DNA of 64,000 nt from Nyssa sinensis (lineage: Eukaryota > Streptophyta > Magnoliopsida > Cornales > Nyssaceae), in NCBI GenBank assembly GCA_008638375.1, contig CM018038.1, forward strand, positions 32,417,383 to 32,481,382, in the 5' to 3' direction. Positions 23,406 to 35,128 of this stretch are shown here, piece after piece; position 1 is the first letter of the stretch; each line of letters begins with the position of its first letter. Made by a program: the position numbers and the translations under genes. Below the pieces are notes generated by a model, which searched no databases, was not told where the DNA came from, and saw only the letters and a program-made list of their open reading frames with translations.

Positions 23406-24172
23406 ATATGGCATATACAGTTTTGTGGTGTGTGTTGGTTTACTTTGATTGTCCACCGCATGATTAGCATAAAAATTGCTCCATTTGATTTTAGGACCAT
23501 CAAAGTGTGGAAGATGACGGAGGAGATACAGATCTAAAGTAGGATAGCATATAGAGCGAGTCACGTGTACGGCTGTACCAAATTTCACTGCTATTTTAGT
23601 GTCGTATGTCATCCCACTCTCACTAAACCACGCTCCTTTCACGCCCCAATCAGAATTCAGAAAGATATAAAACTGTCCGAAATCTCTAATTGTATCCTTA
23701 ATTTATAAAATGATACCGACACATTAAAAAATAAAAATATAATTAAAAATCTCCACTATTATGACTGTGAAAGATAAAAAAATAATTTAAAAATTATATT
23801 TTTTTAAATAAATTATTTAAAAAATATCATGATGACACCTCCAATCCATGATTTATTACCATCCAAATCTTCCAGCAAAGGGCTGTTCTGTTTCCTTAGT
23901 AATTGGAGCCCCTGAAAAAAGCGCGTGGAGACGTGGAGAAAATTCACTTTTGACAATTCATGAGATTTTTATGCTCTGTGCGAAAAAGTAGGTAAATCTG
24001 AAATTCTATGTTTTTTTTTTTTTTTGTTTGGCTTTTGCTTTTTATGGCAAGAATAAGGAGAAGACTCAAAACTGTACCCCCATCCCAAAAAGAAAAAACA
24101 ATGCAATGGAGAAAAAGGTGCAGGTGGAGGTGGAGGTGGATGTCGATGTGGACTTCCAACTTCCCTTTTTAA
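23406..24172. promoter_or_regulatory. bHLH upstream region
   Basis: No gene is seen. It should contain the bHLH promoter (transcription to the left). A poly-T run (near 24011-24025) and a GGTGGAGGTGGAGGTGGA run (24122-24140) are present. I cannot place a TATA box with confidence. Confidence 0.35.
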
Positions 24173-24769
24173 GAGCAACTCTAAGTGGCTAAATGCTCAA
24201 TTGCTAATAACCGTCGAAATATTATTTCAAATTCAAATTTTTTATTCCAATGGAGATGACATTAAGGGTTAAAAAATAGCAGTAATACTTTTGGAAGTGA
24301 CAATTTTTCAAACTCTAGAGAGAAAAAGGAAGAGGTTGTATAAAGTCGTTCTACTATTTTTCAAATTCTACTGTTCACTCAACGGCTCTATTCAACCAAA
24401 AAAATTTTATAAATACAGAGAGATTTTCAAAAATTTTGAAAGAAAAAACTTACCAAAAGCCGAAAAATCACTTGCCATGAAATCGCTTGCTGTGAAAACT
24501 GTAAGTTTCCTGCTCCCTGCTCTTGATTTTTCTTCAAATCTTGTGGTTGGTGATAGCAGATCTGAAAAAAGACACACAGAGAGAGGGAAAGGAGAAGGAG
24601 GTGCAGAGGGAAAGGGGAAAGAGGAGGAGGCGCAAAGGGGAAGGGGAAGAACGGCTCGAGCGCGGGGGGAAGGGAATACAGAGATCGTCGTTCCCTGTTT
24701 GGCCTATATATATATATATATAATTGATTTATATTTATACTTATATGTTTTACATTAGTTAATTGTTTT

Positions 24770-25870
24770 AGATTTTAAATTGAATTTTTAAATTAATTTA
24801 ATTTTTGTAATTTAAATTAAATGTTTTAATTTTAACTTATATATTTTTGTTAATTTAGGGTGAATTTATTTATTAAGCTAATTTTTATAATTGAAGAATT
24901 TTTTTCTATTTTAATTAATTGTTATTTAAAATTTAAAATAATTTTTAAAATAATTTAATTTTTGTAATTTAAATTGAATGTTTTAATTTTAGCTTATTTA
25001 TTTATTTATATATTTTTGTTAAATTTGTGAAGAATTTATTTATTTAGCTAATTTTTATAATTGAAGAATTTTTTTTATTTTAATTAATTGTTATTTAGAA
25101 TTTAAAATAATTTTTAAAATAATTTAATTTTTGTAATTTAAATTGAATGTTTTAATTTTAGTTTATTTATTTATTTTTGTTAATTTAGGGTGAATTTATT
25201 TATTTAGATAATTTTTATAATTGAAGAATTTTTTTCTATTTTAGTTAATTGTTATTTAGAATTTAAAATAATTTAATTTTTGTAATTTAAATTGAATGTT
25301 TTAATTTAGCTTATTTATTTATGTATATATTTTTGTTAATTTAGGATGAATTTATTTATTTAGCTAATTTTTATAATTGAAGAGTTTTTTCCTATTTTAG
25401 TTAATTGTTATTTAGAATTTAAAATAATTTTTAAATTAATTTAATTTTTGTAATTTAAATTGAATGTTTTAATTTTAGCTTATTTATTTATTTATATATT
25501 TTTGTTAAATTTGAGAAGAATTTATTTATTTAGCTAATTTTTATAATTGAAGGATTTTTTCTATTTTATTTAATTGTTATTTAGAATTTAAAATAATTTT
25601 TAAATTAATTTAATTTTTGTAATTTAAATTGAATGTTTTAATTTTATTTTATTTATTTATTTTAATTTAGGGTGAATTTATTTATTTAGCTAATTTTTAT
25701 AATTGAAGAATTTTTTTATATTTTAGTTAATTGTTATTTACAATTTAAAATAGTTTTTAAATTAATTTAATTTGTGTAATTTAAATTGAATGTTTTAATT
25801 TTAGTTTATTTATTTTTGTTAATTAAGGGTGATTTTATTTATTTTTTAATTGATTATTTTATGTTCATTC
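24770..25870 (+). repeat. Six-copy ~156-170-bp minisatellite
   Basis: The phrase CTAATTTTTATAATTGAAGA (or a close variant) recurs with ATAATTG at 24887, 25057, 25217, 25373, 25543 and 25699, that is spacings of 170, 160, 156, 170 and 156. Each unit also has TTTTTGTAATTTAAATTGAA and TGTTTTAATTTTAG. The array fills the probable intron or leader just before the ORF at 25901, and that leader ends TTTTTTTTGTAG right before the ATG, like a splice acceptor. Confidence 0.9.
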
Positions 25871-25900
25871 TTTAAATTGATTATAATTTTTTTTTTGTAG

Positions 25901-26717
25901 ATGGATTCTCAATTTGACGATTCTTTCACTAACTTGCTTATGAACGACACCGATATATATGATGATGCTATGCAAACCAATTCCGTAGTATTGACGCTAG
26001 TACAAAATGAAGCCGCTTTAAGAGTGAGAAAATCGCAAAGAACAATGAACTTCTCTCAAGAAGAAGATAAATTAATTGTGTTTGCGTGGCTTAATACGAA
26101 TAAAGATGCAATTACTGGGAATGAACAACAAGGTGGTGCTTTCTGGCATAGAATATTGAAATATTTAGAACTTTATGGAGGCAATCAAGAAGAACGTTCG
26201 CAAGCTTCTATTAAAAGCCGTTGGACTTATATAAATGCAAAATGCGACAAATTTGTCAGTTTTTATAGTCAAATTGAAAGACTGCGACAAAGTAGACACA
26301 CCGAGCAAAATAATGTAATGATTGAGCTTTTTTAGATAGACACTATTATGATTTGATATTTGAACTATTGATTGAATGATTTCATATGTTTTTCAGGTTG
26401 ATGAAGCAAAAGAAATGTTCGCTAAGATCATTGGAAGACCATTTCAATACGAGCATTGTTGGAATATATTGAAAATGGAGCGGAAATGGACTAATAATTT
26501 CACCAACAATAAGAGAGTAAAAACTCATTCAACTGATAATCCTACTGAATCAAATCATGTTGAATCTTGCTATTCAACTTCATATTTAGGGAATGACACT
26601 GAACTCTCGTCCACTCCCAACCTTGATAGGCTATTGGGTAGAAAGGTTTCAAAGAAACAACTTAAAAACAAAGAGAAGCAAACTGGTGTTGAAGCATCAC
26701 TAGATCATCACCACTAG
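25901..26717 (+). pseudogene. Myb/SANT-like protein of PIF/Harbinger type (ORF1)
   Basis: Exon 25901-26314 and exon 26397-26717, joined by an 82-base GT-AG intron in phase 0. Residues about 50-130 form a trihelix/SANT-like DNA-binding domain (NFSQEEDKLIVFAWLNTNKD; GGAFWHRI; SIKSRWTYINAKCDKF). It continues into EMFAKIIGRPFQYEHCWNIL, the block seen in plant proteins annotated as NAM-associated or glutathione S-transferase T3-like. In PIF/Harbinger elements such a protein assists the transposase in DNA binding and nuclear entry. A TAG at 26715-26717 stops it after a His run. The same frame then continues for 47 codons (NQKEIALEQHHRQLEIEERQ), so the stop looks secondary. It could also be a captured host-like gene. 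Confidence 0.7.
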
Positions 26718-26964
26718 AATCAAAAGGAGATAGCATTGGAGCAACATCATAGACAGTTAGAAATTGAAGAAAGGCAGGTGCTAGAAATTGCAAGACAGAA
26801 TAAAATGAAAATCATAGAAACTGACACTACTGACATGAACCCAATTTCTGCATCATATTAGAATAACCTGAAGATAGAGATTATGAAAAAACGAGGTTTT
26901 AATTTTTAGTCGTTATTTATTATGTTGTTATTATTTTTAAATTCTCAGTCATTATTTCGGCGGT

Positions 26965-27110
26965 TGAATTTTGAAATTTGAATTTCGGCGGACAAAATTT
27001 GAAATTTAAAATTTGAATTCAAAATTCAAAATTTGAAATTTGAAATTTGAAATTTGAAATTTTAAATTTTAAATTTGAATTTTAAATTTTAAATTTTAAA
27101 TTTTAAATTT
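26965..27110. repeat. AAATTTG/AAATTTT heptamer repeat
   Basis: About twenty short units of AAATTTG, then AAATTTT, in tandem in the 3' part of the PIF/Harbinger-like element. The sequence is nearly self-complementary. Confidence 0.85.
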
Positions 27111-27345
27111 TGACTATAAAAATATATCCGTTAAATTGCGATCGTTATGAAAACTATACCCGTTCAAATATAACTATTAAGTTTAATTATATTTTTTAAT
27201 AAAAAATATTAAAATATTAAAATGACACCCTATTTTAACACCTGTCATTAAAGTAGATTTATAATTCAAAAATATCAAAATACTGTTCAAAATTATAAAT
27301 AAATAATTTGACATCCCAAAATACGAGCTTCCTTTAGAGTTGCTC

Positions 27346-28145
27346 CAAGCCCACCTCCGATTAGCGACGGAGCTTGTGGGGACTACAACTAGACGGAGAA
27401 GGAAATTACCGTTCTTTTGGGTGCAAGCAAGGACTTTGAATCACTATTTATTTCTTGCACTTCGAAGATATGGTGTAATGACCCAGAAAGTAATGATATT
27501 ATTACTTTAATATTTTATCAAATTTTTTTATTTATTCACATGCCCGTATTAATAAATTTAGCATATCAATATTAGTTTAACTGAATTAACTAACAAGAAA
27601 AGATAAAATTAATTAGTACACATATATATCAAGAAATTATATTTACTAGCATCCGAACAACTATATTACCAAATAAAAAAATTTAATAAAATGTCATAAT
27701 AAGAATAGCTTTACTTAATGACCCATGACCTATCAAAAAAGGTACTATCACAAGTATTTTTTCTTCTTCTTCTTTCTTACGGTCATGTTTAGGCGATAAA
27801 AATAAAAAGATTGAATAACATAAATATTATTTAATTCCATGTTCGATATTTTTAATTGGATTGAATAGAAATATCCCATCAACTATTTATATCATACCGG
27901 GGTGGTAGTATTTGAGTTATTAAATCCCATTGAGATAAAAATGCAATATCATATTATAAAAAATTGTGACACCGCAATATAAAGAGACAAAGACATCGAA
28001 GAGTCAAGTTAAAAAATAAATTTTTTCTCTTTTTCATTGTGCAATATTTTTTTTTAGTATGTTTCGAAATTTTTAATGATTTTCTTCAGTTCAATACATG
28101 GATTGTTATATATATATATATATATATTGCTCCTGTTATATATAT
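27346..28145. other. Intergenic gap between two elements
   Basis: AT-rich sequence with no gene recognised. A (TA)n run lies near 28108-28129. TATAT at 28141-28145 is the left target duplication of the Tat element. Confidence 0.6.
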
Positions 28146-28686
28146 TGATACGTCATAAAACGATCTACTTAATCAACTTAAACATATGCTGAACAGATAG
28201 TTCGATTTATATATTAGATCGGAAAGGGTATACCGAGGTATACTTCGGTATACCGACCTCGAAACGATGGAATAAAGAAGAGACAAAAAGAATGATGGAA
28301 GCCTCATGATTACATTGTTATAGCCTGACAGGCGGTGAGCCCTAGCCCTGCCAAAAAGGAGATACAGGTTTAAAAACCAGTTACACAGGTACACGTGTAA
28401 AGGGGCCGTGAACTTTGAAAGTTAGTGTGAACAAGACATCCACCGCTTGTCTGACAACCTAACCGCTTTTCCATACTATAAATGCCATGAAGAAGGTATG
28501 TAGAAAGGATCTGCATCTGAATTATTTTTTATTGAAGGTCCAAACCTTTGATAAAATAAAAAAGAGACTAATTTAACCATTGGAGAGGTTACCACCGGAA
28601 CCTTTCCCGGTGGCTTTTTATATATCATTTCTTTTCAGGTACACAGTGACGGACAATTCCATGGTGAGCCAAAATTAGCTGCATCA
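28146..28686 (+). repeat. 5' LTR of Tat-1
   Basis: TGATACGTCAT ... GCTGCATCA, 541 bases. It has a 15-base segment (in GGAGAGGTTACCAC, near 28582) that the 3' LTR lacks. It contains a short hairpin-prone run GGTATACCGAGGTATAC near 28228. The opening TACGTCA is a CRE/ACGT-core-like motif. Confidence 0.95.
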
Positions 28687-28689
28687 GCT

Positions 28690-28709
28690 TGGCGCCGTCT
28701 GTGGGAACG
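28690..28709 (+). other. Primer-binding site of Tat-1
   Basis: TGGCGCCGT begins three bases after the LTR. These nine bases complement the 3' end expected of plant tRNA-Asp (ending ACGGCGCCA), and the following bases match less well. Confidence 0.75.
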
Positions 28710-28761
28710 TTTATCGTTCTTCTTTATCTCGTTTTCTCTATTCAACCGTGTTTTGGTAGTC

Positions 28762-30594
28762 ATGGCTTCCAACCGTTGCTCTGCACCAATATCAACTCAA
28801 CCATTGGCTCAGGATGAAGAAGTTGCAACCTCCGATCCTGTACAGCAACAACTCGATCAAATTCGAGCTCAGATGCAGAAGCAATCTGATCAGACTCAAG
28901 CTCAGCTCTTAGCCATATCTCAAGTCTTGGCTTCTTTAACGCAAAATTCATCGGTTCTCCCTCCTTCAGGAGTTCCCAAAAATGGATATCCCATATTATA
29001 TCCCCCTAGCGGGAGACGTTATGAAGAGGGCAGCCCAAGCGCTCGTCCCTTTTCTCCACCAGGTGTAGCTCCAGTTCGAGATGACGTTCCAAGGAGCACG
29101 CCTAATGCTCAACCAAATAGCATGAACCATATCAGGGGCGGTGTTGTTAGTCCCGCACATGCCGGAGCTAATTTGGCACAATCCGGACCACCACTTCAGC
29201 CAGCACCTGCTTCCTTTCAAAGACAATCCGAACATGCTATCCCAAGTCAAAAAAATCCTCAACCCACTGGGCATGAGGTCGCTATTCCAGGATTTCAGCA
29301 TTCTGGTCCATCCAGAGTACCGCTAAGATCAGAAGAAGTGGCGGATTCTATGGGACAAGCAGTTCCTGCTCGAGAAGGAAATCAACCTCCTCAACAGGAC
29401 GAGATAGCGAAGCTTCTCGGTAGGTTTACAACTCCGTTTACGCCAGCTATCTTAGCCGAGGAACGCCCCCGCAAATTCATTGTTCCCAAGTTCACCCCTT
29501 ATGAAGGGTTGGATGATCCTGGTGACCATCTTTCGAATTATCAACACACGATGGCCCTTCATGGAGCCACCGACGCATTTCTGTGCCGAACATTCGTCAC
29601 AAGTCTCAAAGGCGCAGCCCTTCGCTGGTTCCACAACCTCCCTCCCAATTCGGTCCCCAATTTCTATGAGCTCAGTAGGCGCTTCCTCGATTGCTTTTTA
29701 ACAAGCCGGAGACTCAGAAAGGGACCAGAATTTCTGTTATCCATCAAGCAAAGAAAGGGAGAGTCACTCAAGGATTATATTGCTCGATTTAATGCTGAGC
29801 TGACTAAGATCACTGACTGCGGTGCAGCCTTTTTGGTGGCCGCCTTACATGCGGGACTTTAGCCAGGGCGTTTTCACGACTCTTTGACCAAGAACCCCCC
29901 AGTAGACATGGCATCGCTTATGGAAAGGGCGAGAAAGCATATTAACTTGGAAGATACTAGAACATCTCTTTGTCTCGCTAAGGAACAAGCACAACTGGAG
30001 GGAAAGTCGCAAACCCAGAGTGCTGGCAATACCAGCAAACGACAACGGAGTCCTGAGATGAAAACAGTATCCCGAGGTCAAACTCAGCCCACCTCGGGAC
30101 GCTTTAGATCATATGCACCTCTGAGTGTGCCACTTCCTCCCTTGACTGCTTCTATCTCCCAGATTTATCAATAGGTCAAGGCACATGAGAATTTCAAGCG
30201 TCCGGAGCCATTATACAGTGATCCGGATCACCGAGATCGTAGTAAGTACTGTGAGTTCCACCGAGACCACGGACATGCTACCGAATTTTGTCGACATCTT
30301 CAACAAGAAATCGACCAATTAATTCAGAGGGGACGACTGAAAGAATTCGTTCAACGAGAAGGTGGAACGAATACTCAAAATCAAAAACCCCAACAACCTC
30401 GGCCGGACCCTAGGCCTTAGCCACAACGACAAGATCAAGGGTCCACTCTTGGGACAAGTCAAAGCCAACCACCTCAATCAAATACTCACGTTATCCTCGT
30501 CCTCCATGCAACCAATTCTCTTTCTGGCATCTCAAATCGGGCGAGGAAACGTTATGCTCGAGAAGCAAAGGTAGCACCAATCCCAATTCAAGTC
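28762..30594 (+). pseudogene. Tat-1 gag with three in-frame TAG codons
   Basis: The frame opens with ATG at 28762 (MASNRCSAPISTQPLAQDEE) and is continuous with pol. The N-terminal part is Gln/Pro-rich. Residues about 240-365 are the retrotransposon gag (capsid) domain: FIVPKFTPYEGLDDPGDHLS, TFVTSLKGAALRWFHNLP and RKGESLKDYIARFNAEL. A TAG at 29860-29862 follows ALHAGL. The same frame continues with PPVDMASLMERARKHINLED to a TAG at 30172-30174. It then carries the knuckle-like YCEFHRDHGHATEFC to a TAG at 30418-30420 and stays open into protease. There is no frame change. Gag would assemble the particle, but here it could only be made truncated. Confidence 0.9.
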
Positions 30595-33500
30595 ATGACG
30601 CTTGAGAAGAAGTTGAAACCCTCACCACAAATCCAGTTCTCCGAGCTGGACCTTGTGGGCATACACTGTCCACATACCGATGCGCTCGTCATCACTCTTC
30701 GTGTCGCCAATTTCGACATTTCTAGAGTATTGGTGGACACGGGCAGCTTCGCTAATATTTTATTTTATGAGCCTTTCCATAAAATGAATCTCGACGTGTC
30801 TGATCTCAAAGGTACCACGGCAGTAATGTCTGGTTTTGATGAACACCTGAGTTCCCCTATGGGCAGTATTGACTTCCCAACAACTATCGGAATCGGTGAA
30901 GAACAAAAAACAGTGATATCTGAATATGTGATTGTGGATTGCCGATCTCCATACAACGTAATCATGGGTCGACTATGGCTACATCAAATGGGGGCCGTCA
31001 CATCCACACTTCATCAGTGCCTCAAATATGTACAGAATGATCAAGTCTGTACCATTCAAGGTTCCCAATCGTCATCTCGGGAATGCCACGTTGTCGCGCT
31101 CAAAGGTAAAACCCAGCAATGGCAATTACAGGAACCTCGGAAGCACAGAGTTTCTAACCTCTCTGACCAACGAGAGAGTATGGAATGTCCTACCGAGATT
31201 GAGGAACCTTTGAGCCCGCGTGATGTAGATAGTATGGCTGCACCAATCCAAGAGCCAATTAAGATCTCGGTGGGTCTGGAGGAAGAAAAGCATTATTTAC
31301 AGGTGGGTGCCGATCTGCCTTCACCAGAACAGAAAGTGATAATTGAGTTTCTGAACACTCAGTTATCGGCCTTTGCATGGGAAACTAAGGACATGGAAAG
31401 TATTGATCCATCATGTATTTGCCACAAGCTCACAACAAATCCTGATTGCCACCCCGTACGGCAAAAAAGACGAACGTTTGCTCCCGAGAGACATAAGATT
31501 ATTAATGACGAAGTTCAGCGATTACTAGATGCAAAGCTAATCAGGGAGGTGTTTTACCCAGAATGGCTTGCTAACACCGTCCTGGTTAAAAAGAAAAATG
31601 GGAAATGGCGAGTATGCGTTGACTACACTGACCTTAACAAAGCCTGCCCAAAAGATAGCTTCCCTATCCCGAGAATTGATCAACTCGTTGATGCAACTGC
31701 TAGTTATGAGCTGATGAGCTTCATGGATGCATATTCCGGATACAACCAGATTCAAATGTATCCTCCCGACCAAGAAAAAACCTCCTTCATCTCTGAACGA
31801 GGTTTGTATTGTTATAAAGTGATGCCTTTCGGCCTCAAAAATGCCGGAGCTACATATCAACGCCTGGTCAATAAAATGTTTACACCTCTGCTTGGTGACA
31901 CAATGGAGGTTTACATTGATGACATGTTAGTCAAGAGTCAGCAGAAGGAGGACCGCGTTGAACACTTGAAGAAGACATTCAACATCCTGAACAGACATAA
32001 GATGAAATTAAATCCCTCCAAATGCACCTTCGGGGTCAGCCGTGGGAAGTTTCTAGGTTTTCTTGTCTCACAGCGAGGCATCGAAGCCGATCCATCCCAG
32101 ATTAGAGCTTTGGCAGAACTCGAACCCCTGAGGTCTAGGAAGGAGATACAGACATTAAATGGCCGGATTGCGGCATCAAATCGCTTCATATCAAGGTCCA
32201 CAGATCGCTGTCTTTCGTTCTTCAAAGCTCTGCGGGGGAATAAGGTCTTGGAATGGACCTCTGAATGCGACAAAGCTTTTACAGAACTCAAACAATATAT
32301 GGCATCTCCAGAGCTGTTATCCAAACCAAAGAAAGGAGAAACGCTTCTCTTATATCTTGCGGTATCTGAGAATGCAGTAAGCTCTGCGCTACTTCGAGAG
32401 GAGAAAGGAATTCAAAAACCCATATTCTACGTAAGTAAAGCACTTCTGGGATCAGAAAAACGATATCCTGAGGTGGAGAAGTTAGCTTTTGCACTAATTA
32501 TATCCGCTAGAAAACTCAGGCCATATTTTCAAGCCCACTCAATTATAGTTCCAACCTCATATCCCTTAAAAGCCATATTACACAAACCTGAAACTTCGGG
32601 TCGTCTTGTGAAATGGTCAATAGAACTGGGAGAGTTCGACATAGTATACATACCTCGGACTGCCATTAAAGCTCAAGCTTTGGCAGATTTTATTGCTGAA
32701 TTCACCCCAGCGCTAAAACAGAAATTAGATGCTAACCCAACTATGGCCATATGGCACCTATATGTGGATGGTTCTTCAACTAATAAAGGTTCCGGAGTTG
32801 GTATTATCCTCAGATCCCCTGATGGTATTACTTCAGAAAAGGCAGTTACCTTGGGTTTCAGAGCTTCAAACAATGAAGCTGAGTACGAAGCATTAATCCT
32901 TGGCATGCAACTGGCCATAGAACAGGAGGCTCGTGACCTCGAAGCCTTCTCTGATTCACAATTAGTCGTGGGCCAAGTTCTGGGTGAATTCACAGTAAAA
33001 GATGAAAGAATGATCAAATATGCTGACATGGTAAACTCTCAAAAACAATCATTTGTCACTTTTTGTATTCACAAAATAGAAAGAAGACAGAACTCGAGAG
33101 TGGATGCTTTAGCCAATATGGCCTCTCACCTCGGTACCAAAGGGGATTCAGAATTATCTATCTCCTCCCGAGATCGCCCCAGTATCGACGAGGTTCAAAA
33201 TATGTACATCTCGCAACAATCTCAGGATTGGAGGGCTCCAATATTCAGATATTTGAAAGAAGGGCAGCTGCCGGATGACAGAAATCAAGCGCGAAAACTA
33301 CGAATCAGGTCAGCTCGGTACCTACTTCTAAATGAGCAACTCTACCGAAGGTCGTACACCCAACCCCTGCTGAGGTGTCTATCTCCAGAAGAATCGGAGT
33401 ATGTACTAGCCGAGATCCATGAAGGGATATGTGGCAATCATAATGGTGGCAGGACCATCTCGCATCGAGCGTTAACCCATGGTTATTACTGGCCTGGCAT

Positions 33501-34463
33501 GCTAAATCAAGCCAGAGAATATGTGAAAAAATGTGACAAATGTCAGCGTTTCGCTTCATATCAACATCTGCCACAGCAAGAACTTATGCCCATTACAAGT
33601 CCCTGGCCTTTTGTCCAATGGGGGATGGATATCGTGGGACCTTACCAAAGGCCCCTCAAAACAGGAAATATTTGCTAATCGCTATTGATTATTTCTCCAA
33701 ATGGGCAGAAGCAGAGCCACTGACTTATATTACCGAAGTGGATGTAAAGAATTTTACATGGAGAAATATCGTTTGCAGGTTTGGAGTGCCACAAACTATC
33801 ATATCAGACAACGGCACCCAGTTTACAGGAAAAGTATTTAGAAAATTCTGTGACGATCTCCATATCAATCATCATTTTTCCTCACTAGGACATCCACAGG
33901 CAAATGGGCAGGCCGAGGTGACTAATCGGACTATATTAAGTGGTATCAAAAAGAGGTTAGAACGAGCAAAAGGAAAATGGGTAGAAGAGCTCCCCGGAGT
34001 ACTTTGGGCCTACCGAACAACAAGGAGAATCTCCACTCAGGAAACACCATTCTCACTTACATATGGTACCGAGGCGGTCATTCCGGTAGAAATCGGTATG
34101 CCCACGTTGAGGACAGAGGCTTTCAACCAGGAAGCTAATCATCTTCAGTTAACCGAGAACCTTGACCTCTTAGAAGGAAAAAGAGAACAGGCCGCACTTA
34201 GAATGGAAGAATGTTGTCGAAGGATGGCCAAAAGTTTTAATCAGAAGGTAAGAGTTAAAACATTTGAATTAGGTGATTTGGTTCTGCGAAGGATCTTCCC
34301 TAATACCAAGGAGCCCACAATGGGAAAGCTATCCCCAAACTGGGAAGGACCTTACAAAGTTGTGAAGATCAATAGGCCTACGACCTACTGGTTGGAAGAC
34401 ATGGCAAGAAAACCAATTCCCAGACCTTGGAACATTGAGCACCTGAGAAAATATTATCAATAA
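30595..34463 (+). pseudogene. Tat-1 pol: PR, RT, RNH, aRNH, INT; one frameshift
   Basis: Protease: VLVDTGS with catalytic Asp codon 30736-30738. Reverse transcriptase spans about 31540-32110: KWRVCVDYTDLNKACPKDSF, MPFGLKNAGATYQRL and YIDD at 31912-31923. A first RNase H/connection (to about 32690) is followed by a second, archaeal-like RNase H (WHLYVDGSSTNKGSG, SNNEAEYEALILGMQLA, SDSQLV), which marks the Tat lineage. Integrase: HHCC finger (33417-33545), first Asp in GMDIVGP, second in SDNGTQFT, Glu in NGQAEVTN, and a GPY/F module (LSPNWEGPYKV) near 34335. A missing base between 33640 and 33655 moves the reading from the frame ending at 33678 to the one ending at 34463. No chromodomain is present. 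Confidence 0.95.
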
Positions 34464-34533
34464 AACTAGTCCTATCTTTCAGGTGATATATCTTCTCAAC
34501 ACAAAATGTCCACCAATTTGGTCTATCTCAATG
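34464..34533. other. pol 3' flank
   Basis: Short spacer between the pol stop and the tandem array; nothing recognised. Confidence 0.5.
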
Positions 34534-34845
34534 GCCCCTACAAGCATAAGTGCTGTAGGTATGGCTCCAAGTAACGATGCTGGTCTACGGACCTAGTTGC
34601 AAATATAAAAGCCCCTACTAGCATAAGTGCTATAAGTATGGCTCCAAGTGGAGATACTGGTCTACAGACCTGATCTCAAATATATAAAAGCCCCTACTAG
34701 CATAAGTGCTATAGGTATGGCTCCAAGTAGAGATACTGGTCTACAAACCTGATCTCAAATACATAAAAGCCCCTACTAGCATAAGTGCTATAGGTATGAC
34801 TCTAAGTGAAGATACTGGTCTACAGACCTGATCTCAAAATAACAA
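34534..34845 (+). repeat. Four ~79-bp tandem repeats in the Tat-1 3' region
   Basis: Units start GCCCCTACTAGCATAAG at 34534, 34611, 34690 and 34769 (spacings 77, 79, 79), each with GTATGGCTCCAAGT and ACTGGTCTACAGACCTGA. The inner two are closest to each other. Arrays at this place are known in Tat/Ogre elements and can seed satellite DNA. Confidence 0.9.
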
Positions 34846-35128
34846 ACCTTTACCGACCTGGTCCACCTCAAAGAGCACCAGGTTAGATTTACATATTTGT
34901 TATAAACAGAGACATGTTTACCTTGATTCATGATCTTTTGTGTATATCCAAACAATAATCAACATAGTCATATGTTTCTTTGCTTGTTGAAACACACTAC
35001 TTCGGTATAGATTATCAAAGGCATTTATAACTTAAGAAAAACAAATAAAAATCGAACATTTAACTGCTGTTTCTCATTTCCAAAATGATCGAAGTACAAA
35101 CTGACTAAAAAAAAAAAAAAGGTCAAAT

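Larger units (their letters stand above)
24173..27345 (+). mobile_element. PIF/Harbinger-like DNA element carrying a Myb/SANT ORF
   Basis: The ends GAGCAACTCTAA (24173-24184) and TTAGAGTTGCTC (27334-27345) are a perfect 12-base inverted repeat of the type seen in PIF/Harbinger elements. The flanks are TAA on the left and CAA on the right, an imperfect 3-bp duplication. Inside are a short upstream frame (24291-24700), an intron-like AT-rich tract with a minisatellite, and the Myb/SANT-type ORF at 25901. No DDE transposase ORF is visible, so the element would need a transposase from elsewhere. Confidence 0.7.

Noticed and set aside
23190..23642. 150-codon minus-strand frame overlapping the bHLH start
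   Set aside because: It runs through a TA/TC microsatellite upstream of the ATG and is in a different frame from the bHLH protein.
26314..26397. Two separate genes at 25901 and 26376
   Set aside because: A GT-AG intron in phase 0 joins them into one protein matching the Myb/SANT-NAM-like family.
29860..29862. Programmed stop-codon readthrough between gag and pol
   Set aside because: Three TAG codons occur within gag, not one at the gag-pol border, and deamination explains them more simply.
31537..33574. Several minus-strand open frames of 60-128 codons
   Set aside because: All are complements of the Tat-1 pol coding sequence and lack any domain.
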